A stretch of DNA of 64,000 nucleotides from Citrus sinensis (lineage: Eukaryota > Streptophyta > Magnoliopsida > Sapindales > Rutaceae). Where the stretch lies: contig NC_068562.1 of NCBI RefSeq assembly GCF_022201045.2, forward strand, positions 27,362,501 through 27,426,500, read 5' to 3'. Made by a program: the position numbers and the translations under genes. The notes beneath the pieces are model-generated. The model was not told the origin of the DNA and ran no database searches. It was given only the letters and a program-made list of their open reading frames with translations. Positions 56,793-64,000 of this stretch are shown piece by piece (the stretch's first letter is position 1; each line of letters opens with the position of its first letter).

Positions 56793-59700
56793 ATGCTTGA
56801 TTTTGGTGAAGAACTCACAAGAGAAACCTTAAAAATCCCATGGCTCATTTGGATCCAAATTATTGTTCTTCTTCTCTTGGTCATTCTTCTCTACTGCTTC
56901 AGCCTCTTCCCTTTAGATCTCTCACAAGAAGGCACCTGCAACAACACCAACACTTCCACTACTTTGCCTTCTTCTTCTTCTTCTTCTTCAGCTCCAGTAG
57001 TTCTCAAGCAAAACACAACGACTTTTAGAAATCACTTGCAGCCTTCCCAGGTATGAAATTTTTTCAACCCATTTGTTTGTTTGCCATGGAAAATATTATA
57101 ATTTAATTAATTACTGTTTTCGTTTCTGGGTTTGAATCCTGCTGGCAATACGTTAGGGTATACGTTTGCTTTATATTTATTAAAATTTTTCTTTTTTATT
57201 TATTACTATTATGTTTTTTAATTATTATTATTTTTATTGTTTGTGAGTTGCCATTGCACGTCACAAACAATTAAAAAAAAAAGGGCTGGCAAATTGATGT
57301 TGTTGTTGTTTTATTAGTGCTTTTTAGTTGGCAAGGCAAAAACGCTTTTGTTTGATTTGAAAGCGGTTCCATCTGAAAGCGACCTGAAGAAATTAAGGTA
57401 GCGTTTATTATTTTGATTGCATTGTGAATTCTGAGGAGTGTAAATTCTAGGATTAGGAGTGTGGAGTGGGAGTGGGAGTAGGTTGTTTATTTACACTGAA
57501 ATAAAAGTATGGAATGGAGATCAGAATTTAATTTATGTGTTTACTTTGTTTTGATCTTGAATTGAGAATAAATAGTTTTAAATTATAATTTTATCTTTAT
57601 TTAAAGAATTATAGTTTTTAATATCAAAACTAATAAAAAATATATTTAATGAATAATATTTATTTTATTATATTTGTAAATTTATTATAATTATTAATAT
57701 TCTTAATTATGAACAATAAATTATTAATTTTAATTTTAATATAAAATGAAATGTTATTTTATTTTATTTAATATAATTATATTAAATTTATTATTATATA
57801 AAATAATAATATAATATTATTTAGTACAAAATTAATATTTTATTAGAATAAAGTATTTATTATTATTAATATTAAATAAATATAGTACTATTATTTTTAA
57901 AATAAATATAATAATATTATATTTATTAATTCTCTATTAATATAATAATATTATTTTAAAATAATTTTAACTTAAAATTAATGTAAATTATTATTTAGTC
58001 AAATATAATATTATTATTTAAATAAATATAATATTATTATTCAAATAAATATAATATTATTTATTTATTTTATTAATTATAAAACATAAAATAAAAAAAA
58101 TGGTAGAAATGGGAGAGTTGGGAGTGGATTCCCACTCCCACTCCCCACTCCAAAAATGGGTGGGGCCCACGGAGTGAGACTCCCAATTTCTCCCCGTTTT
58201 AAGTAAGTAAACGCTGGAGTGGGAAGAATCCACACTCCTCACTCCCACTCCAGCAAGTAAACACAACATAAATTAAAAAGGATTCAAAATTGAAGGAATG
58301 GATTTTGTCCTCATATATATATTTTTTAATATCTTTAAGTTCGGCAAGTTATATGACGCTCTTATAAAATACTTTTAAGGCAATGTTTGTTGTTTGGTGC
58401 CGTTTGCGTTTTGCTGTTTTAACCTCTAGTTGCCGTTTACGATGTTGTTAAAAAATTGGGTTTCGAAGTGCTTTTGGTAGAAGCTAAGAAAACACTTCGA
58501 AATTGCTTTTGGAAACGTACATTTCAGTTGGTTTCTGCTTTAGACATATCACTTCTTAGCCTTCTACAGGTGCTTTTGGTAATTTCAAAATGCATTTTGT
58601 TTGATTTTTTCTTTTAAAAAGGTAAGTGTGGGTTAAGGCTAAATTTATTTTTTTAACCCGTTATTATCCTCTAATATCTTAATTTAATAACCTACTAAAT
58701 AAAATTATTTGAAAATCACTAGCTAATGCAAAATCAAATGACTCAGTAACGCGGATGATTGATTCAATTAAAACATTAGGGAAAAAAAATGAAAAATGGT
58801 TCTTTCATTACTATTAAGTGCTTCTGATAGTGCCAGCTTTGCTTCCTAAGGACTTGCAATTTCTTTGTTTAAAGTGCTTTTAATTATTTTAATAAAATAT
58901 TATGGATAATTGTTGTCCTGTTTTTTGGTAACACCGAAGATAGTTAAGAAAACATACTGTTAAGTTTAAAAATGATGATGTGAATAAGCGCTTTTAGGAG
59001 AAGTTAGAATCCAACACGGCTCTGTTTTTTTTCAACTTCAATCAGAGAAGGAATTTAAGTATCTTTGTAAAGTGTTAAAAAGTATATTCTTGGAAAGTGG
59101 TTTGATTTAATGGACAGTGAAGTTGCTTCTATTACCGCTCTTTGAAGCTTTATTCTTTTATCTTTTACCTTTATCTATTTGTTTACTTTTAAAATGAAAT
59201 TAAACAAGAACAACCATCTTATTTGTTTTGTTGGTACAACAATATTTATCCTCAAAAATAAAAATTGTTGGTGGGTTTGATTAATACCTGCATTTGTTCT
59301 CAATTTGTCTGTTTGAATAATAATAATAATAATAATACTTCAAAATTAAGCCACAGAATCTGCCTTTTTACCTTGTTAATTAATTATTTGTTATTTATGG
59401 ATTCCATTTTCGATTTTTATCTTAGGAGAAATATTTGTGTATGACTGTTGAGGTGGTTTGATCAATCAATTAAGTTCTTCCATTGACATAATAGGTGGAC
59501 TCCATGGTGTGATCAGTAAAGTCAATTTTAATGCGGTTTATAGTGAAAAAAATTCATGATCCCACTTTGGACTCTTTGTGACAGAGCTAAGTAGGTTTAG
59601 AACTAGATTGGTTAGGCATACCACCTCATAAGTATACGTAAATTTTTCCTTTTCACTATAGGTCAATTTGTTCTGAGTAGAGTTACTCTCTCCAAAGGGG

Positions 59701-61248
59701 AACCCTACCTAAATCCTAAAGATAGTTCAAACCAAAAGGAAAAAAAATGGTTAAACTCCTTTCAAAGTTGAGGTGGGTCTCTCTTCGGAGAGAGTATTAT
59801 TTCTTGCTTATTCAAGTTTTGGATCAATTGAATATTTAACAACTTGGTCAAAACTTTCAAAACTTTCTTTGATTTTCAATTTTCTGAGTTTTCACTGCAG
59901 TTGGTTTAATGGAGGCTAAGCTCTTTTCATTTCATTTATTTATTTTATATATTTGTCCCTTAATTAGTTGTTGGTTGTTTAAAAGAAATTTTAAAAGTTA
60001 CAGTAAGTTCACATTTCAACATGTAATTATCCAGGCTGGCATGGACACGGTGACTGATAGTATATTGTCATTTTTCCTTGCTTTAGATGCATGGTATAAT
60101 CTGAGAGATTAAATATATATGTAAGGATTCTCATGTGCAGACGTTCGCACTTTTTAAAATGCAGATTTATGTTAGTTCATGCTAATTAGCTCAAATTTAA
60201 CATTCTTATTCATGTTAATTAGCTCAAAGTTAACATTTTCATATCTGCATTTTAAAACGTGCGGATGTCTGCACTAAAGAATGATTATATATATGTTTCT
60301 AAGTTTTAACAAAATTTAATAAGATTTAAAATTTGTTCATTAATATGAAATGGGTGCTTTATCTGAGATGAAATGATTATGCTAACACAAGAATGATATA
60401 GTCATTTCACTCATGGATCAAGAACTTGGTTATTACAAATGAAAGAAATAGCCTACAGACTCTAGTTTGATTTTATTTAAAACTCAAGATGAATGAACTT
60501 GATAAAAACCCAATTTTGAAATTTATACTTTTATTGAGTTTAGATTCGTCAATATCGCGTGAGATTTTTTTTTTTTTTTAGGTTTATTGAGCAAGTAAAT
60601 ACAAAATTTGGGAAGAATTAAGGATTTTTTTTCCTTAAAAGAGCTTAACACCATTGTTTTGACTTCTACCTATTAACTTAAAACTTTTTTCACTAACATT
60701 TTTCATTTGGAAGACAAAATGAAGGCAAATGCTAAGTTACAGTTGCTGTAACATGTACCTGTCCAATTCTAAGTAATTGAGGTGGGGTCACCACATGATT
60801 TGTAGCAAACTTCAAGTTATAGCTGCTGTAAATTAGCCATGTCCTTAAAATTAAATGTTAAAAAATTCTAAAATTTATTTAAGAAAAGAGTAACATCTAA
60901 AAAGAAGAGTATTTCCTAGTAAGAGTATTTATATAACATGAATCATGTCTGTTGAAGTATGATAAAAATTGTAGAGAATGATAATGCATTGCCATCTAAT
61001 TTTTTAACTGCATGCAGAGGGGAGAAAATCAAAGTCTGAAAGGAGAAATAGAAACAAGCACGAGCACTAGAAGAATAGTGAGAGGAGAAGAGATTTCAGA
61101 AAGGGGAGGTACTTCTTTAAAAGAAGCAAGCAATATAAATTACCATCCCTGCCACTATTTCAGGCTTGCTTTTCTTAAGTGTTTAGGTCTTGATTCCACT
61201 TCTGAGAATTCTTCTTCATCAAGCTCAGAACATAAAAAGGACAGATAA
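56793..61248 (+). CDS. Small single-pass membrane protein of unknown function, 2 exons, 162 aa
   Basis: Exon 1 56793-57050 and exon 2 61018-61248, joined in phase 0 across a 3,967-nt intron (CAG/GTATGA ... CATGCAG/AGG). The N-terminus DFGEELTRETLKIPWLIW is followed by one strong membrane helix (IQIIVLLLLVILLYCFSLFPL, about residues 21-41), a Ser/Thr-rich linker, a charged middle and a conserved-looking C-terminal block YHPCHYFRLAFLKCLGLDS before a Ser-rich tail ending in KKDR. I recall similar uncharacterised plant transmembrane proteins with the HPCHYF...LKCLG block, which supports the exon join, but not a function. The start is the first ATG after a pyrimidine-rich leader. The intron is full of MITEs. 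Confidence 0.72.
57397..58268. mobile_element. MITE-like element in the intron of the 162-aa gene
   Basis: About 870 bp. The left end (GGTAGCGTTTATTA ... GGAGTGTGGAGTGGGAGTGGGAGTAGG) is mirrored at the right, which on the other strand reads TGTTGTGTTTACTTGCTGGAGTGGGAGTGAGGAGTGTGGATT. A nested GGGAGTGG/CCACTCCC inverted array lies at 58110-58260. The core (57550-58080) is almost pure A/T with ATAATATTA-type runs. No coding content. Confidence 0.6.
60135..60274. mobile_element. Short foldback MITE in the same intron
   Basis: 140 bp. The left arm GTGCAGACGTTCGCAC...TTTTAAAATGCAGAT pairs with a right arm that on the other strand reads GTGCAGACATCCGCACGTTTTAAAATGCAGATATG. The arms cover nearly all of the element, and partial symmetry extends outward into ATATATATGTAAGGATTCT and its inverse. 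Confidence 0.75.
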
Positions 61249-63152
61249 TGTATTTTGTAAACTTGATTTTGACTATTTATTTACAACCCAAATATTCCAT
61301 CCCGTTCATTCCCAATTTAATTTCAACATTCATTCATCTACACTTTGTTTTTGTTTCAAAAAATTAGCATGCATCTCATTCTTTTTCTTTCTTTTTTTTT
61401 TCTTTTTTTCTTTTTTTTATTCATGACTTATTTGCGTTAGATTATCCTTACTTATTGTTCTTCTACGTGATTTAAGATTGATGCTTTCTTAAATTGGATC
61501 AAAATCTTCTTTCTCAATCCTTACCTTATGAAAGTAGGATTTTAATCCTCAAACTAGACTAGCTCATCTATATTAGGAAGCCTCTAGGATCATTATTTTT
61601 CATTCAATTTTCTTGGCTTCCTCCACATAATTTTGGCTGCTCCAGATTCTTTTCTTCTTGCTAATTTTTCTTGCATGTGCTTATCATCTTGACTAATTGA
61701 TGGCTTAGTTTCCTCCAACATTTTAAAATCATTTTTTATCTACATATGTTCAAATTAGTTTTATAACTTTCTGCTATTCAAAATTTAAACCTGAAAATAT
61801 TTTAGTTTTTCAGAAAAAAAAAATGAAGAAATCAACTTGTATAAATATTTTAAGCGAATAAGAGCTTACCTCCAAATTTGTTAGTCCATCATCATCATGA
61901 TTGTGATTTTTCAGTTGGTGGAAATGAATCGGCAAAAAGAACGTGAGCCAACCTCATTCGCTGTTGCAAGTCGACAAACGAATAAAAATATGAATTTCTG
62001 CCTTCAAAATATGTAATGCATGATATTAAAATAAAAATAATAATTCATGAAAAAAAAAGCACAAGAAATATTCTGGTTTTCATGTTATCTAATATGCAAT
62101 TCTTCCTTTGCAAAGACATTTAATTTTTAGGAAATTTGATAGCGTGGGGATCAAGTTAAAATTAAACACAAATTTTCTTCTGTAGGTCTCTCTTCACCTA
62201 AACAATTATACATATTTTCGGCGTTTTAGGTTGAATAAACTATTTATAAAAAAAAAAAAGTTTAATAAGCTAAATTAGAGGAAAATGAATAATATTAATT
62301 AAACAATTTTCATCGGCATTGCTCATTTATCACTACAAAAAAAAAAAAAATCAGTAGTATTATATCATAAAACAAGAAAAATTAATAAAAAGGAAAGTGG
62401 AATTTCCTCAACATTAGGTATCAATTTTGGCGCCATGTTTCTATTTGATATAGATGCAGAAGTGCATGACTCCATGGCATACACTTCCTCTTAAATGCAT
62501 TAAATATCATCAAAATATATTTTTATTGTTTGGATTGAGAGGAAACAAGAAAAAAAAAAGTGAGAGAAAATGATGCGTTCATCAGTTCATTTAAATATTT
62601 TATTTGTATTAGTCAGTTTATTTTACTTGATTTAATAAACTAAAATATTATTTAGTATTGGGTTAGCCTTTTGTTGTTTTTTGGGAGTTTTTTTTGTGGT
62701 TACTGTGGTTAGTATGTAGCTCTTTTTTTATTTTTCTTTTATTAAGAAGATAGCTGGACTATGATTCTTTGTATACATATTTATAATTCATAATGAAAAA
62801 TATTGAATGATTGTTATTTACTGCAATTATATTTTTTTCTCGAATAATCAATATTTATTTTAGAAGTTTAGATCTCCTTGAATTAATCTAGTTATATTGA
62901 TTTCCTTCTAATTAACTGACACGTTCACTAAAAAAAAAATCCCCAAAAAAATGAATCAGGCTCTTAGTCATTACAAATGGTGACCCAAGGAGGGAGAAAT
63001 TGGATCTACAAGTTGCTGTTTTAATCAGCCTCTTTGTTTTTTCTTGTCATGCTAACTTGATTTCAACTGTTTTTAACTGATTCCTGCGTAAGATGAAAAT
63101 GTACCAACCATATTTCAGTTCCTTGTCTGTCTTATCGTCTTATTTTAATTAA

Positions 63153-63583
63153 GGGATAAATACTTGTTCAATCCTTATATTTTGAATTAAGTCTGTTTAG
63201 TCTTATAATTTTAAAAAATACTTTAAGATGTTCCTATGTTAAGTATATGACATTTTTGCCTTAATTTTTTCTTTCTTCGTTTTTACAGCAATAACTTTAT
63301 AATAATATTCTTGGGATATTTATGAAAAGGAAAAATGTTAATTTATCAAATTCACACTTAAAGTAAAATAAAAATTAATATATTTTCTGATTAAATTTTT
63401 TTTTATGGATAAATTAATTAATGTCCTCAATATTTTAGTAAGTGTATTACTCTAAGAGTACAAAAAATAAGGATAAAAGTGTCACATAATATAAAAAGTA
63501 GGGATATCTTGAATTATTTTTCAAAATATAAGTACTAGATGGATATTTAACTCAAAATATAGGGTCTAAATAAATATTTATCC
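63153..63583. mobile_element. MITE with ~37-bp imperfect inverted ends
   Basis: Left GGGATAAATACTTGTTCAATCCTTATATTTTGAATTAA. The right end on the other strand reads GGATAAATATTTATTTAGACCCTATATTTTGAGTTAA. 431 bp, non-coding. Confidence 0.65.
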
Positions 63584-63868
63584 TATTTACCCTGATAATT
63601 AATATAAACAAAATAATTGTGTTTTTTCTTGCAAAGTCTACTGTTTGGTCATATATTACTAATTTTGTTTTATAAGGCACAAAATTTGTGAGTGTTTGGA
63701 AAGGATACTAACACTCACAAAATTCTTAATTTTCCTCGTCTTGAAATATGCAGCATAAGTAAGAATGTTTTCATTTGTATTCAAAATCTCCTCATTAAAA
63801 TTTTATAAATTTTGGTAAAAAAAAAAACTAATATTATTTCGAAATATTGGAGAAAATCAATAATTTAT

Positions 63869-64000
63869 ATGGCCGTTTGAGATTGAAATTGGATAGTTAT
63901 AGCTTAAAAGATATGGCACTAAAGTATTTAGTAAGCACTAACTACTGTAACTTGAAAACTAAGTTAATTTGATTTTATACTTGTATAATGAAAATTTTAT
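63869..64000. mobile_element. MITE copy cut by the window end
   Basis: Starts ATATGGCCGTTTGAGATTGAAATTGGATAGTT and continues ACTAAAGTATTTAGTAAGCACTAACTACTGTAACTTGAAA, matching the left part of 38859-39131. The remainder lies outside the window. Confidence 0.6.

Larger units (their letters stand above)
61249..64000. other. Right-hand intergenic region
   Basis: 3' UTR of the 162-aa gene, a C/T-rich run at 61379-61425, then AT-rich sequence. Two MITEs are recognised (63153-63583 and 63869-64000). No gene seen. Confidence 0.45.

Overview
This window is nuclear DNA from a flowering plant, probably a woody eudicot. The evidence is long AT-rich introns with GT..AG borders, chloroplast-targeted nuclear genes, a plant NLR (disease-resistance-like) cluster, and dense plant transposons (Ty1/copia, L1-type LINE, hAT-type elements, MITEs). 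A rosid such as Citrus would fit, but that is an impression and not something the sequence proves.

Layout. 860-3949 (+): a 10-exon gene for a chloroplast FtsH-like M41 protein that keeps the HEXXH site but has no AAA+ domain. 4412-10450 (-): a complete 16-exon DPE1 gene (plastid 4-alpha-glucanotransferase) that converges on the first gene; a hAT-type element sits 7 nt inside its last intron. 12102-13654 (-): a two-exon SEP2 (stress-enhanced protein 2) gene. 14034-21625: a broken copia element whose 5' LTR is split by a second hAT-type element that itself holds two tandem MITEs. 22425-22904 (-): a three-exon gene for a 78-aa protein I do not recognise. 25217-30476: nested insertions (TIR element > hAT > L1 LINE), a mitochondrial RPL23 gene fragment and a second LINE tail.

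31612-47905 (-): four tandem NLR-like copies, A to D. Only copy B (35846-38317, 823 aa) is open; A, C and D are broken in different ways. All copies in which the site survives have lost the Walker A lysine, and copy B also lacks recognisable GLPL and MHD motifs. Remnants of the small gene lie at 40.4 and 45.1 kb, and an intact 69-aa paralogue lies at 49318-49818. This suggests that an [NLR + small gene] unit was duplicated as a block.

50968-51741 (-): an intronless MIZ1-like (DUF617) gene. 56793-61248 (+): a two-exon gene for a small single-pass membrane protein of unknown function, with a 3,967-nt intron loaded with MITEs. The rest is AT-rich intergenic DNA and MITE debris.

The single-copy genes at the left are mostly plastid functions (proteolysis-like, starch breakdown, light-stress protection). 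They share no obvious pathway with the NLR/small-gene array, which is the unusual part of the window. Exon borders were placed by eye from splice consensus, reading frame and remembered family similarity; no alignment or transcript data were available.
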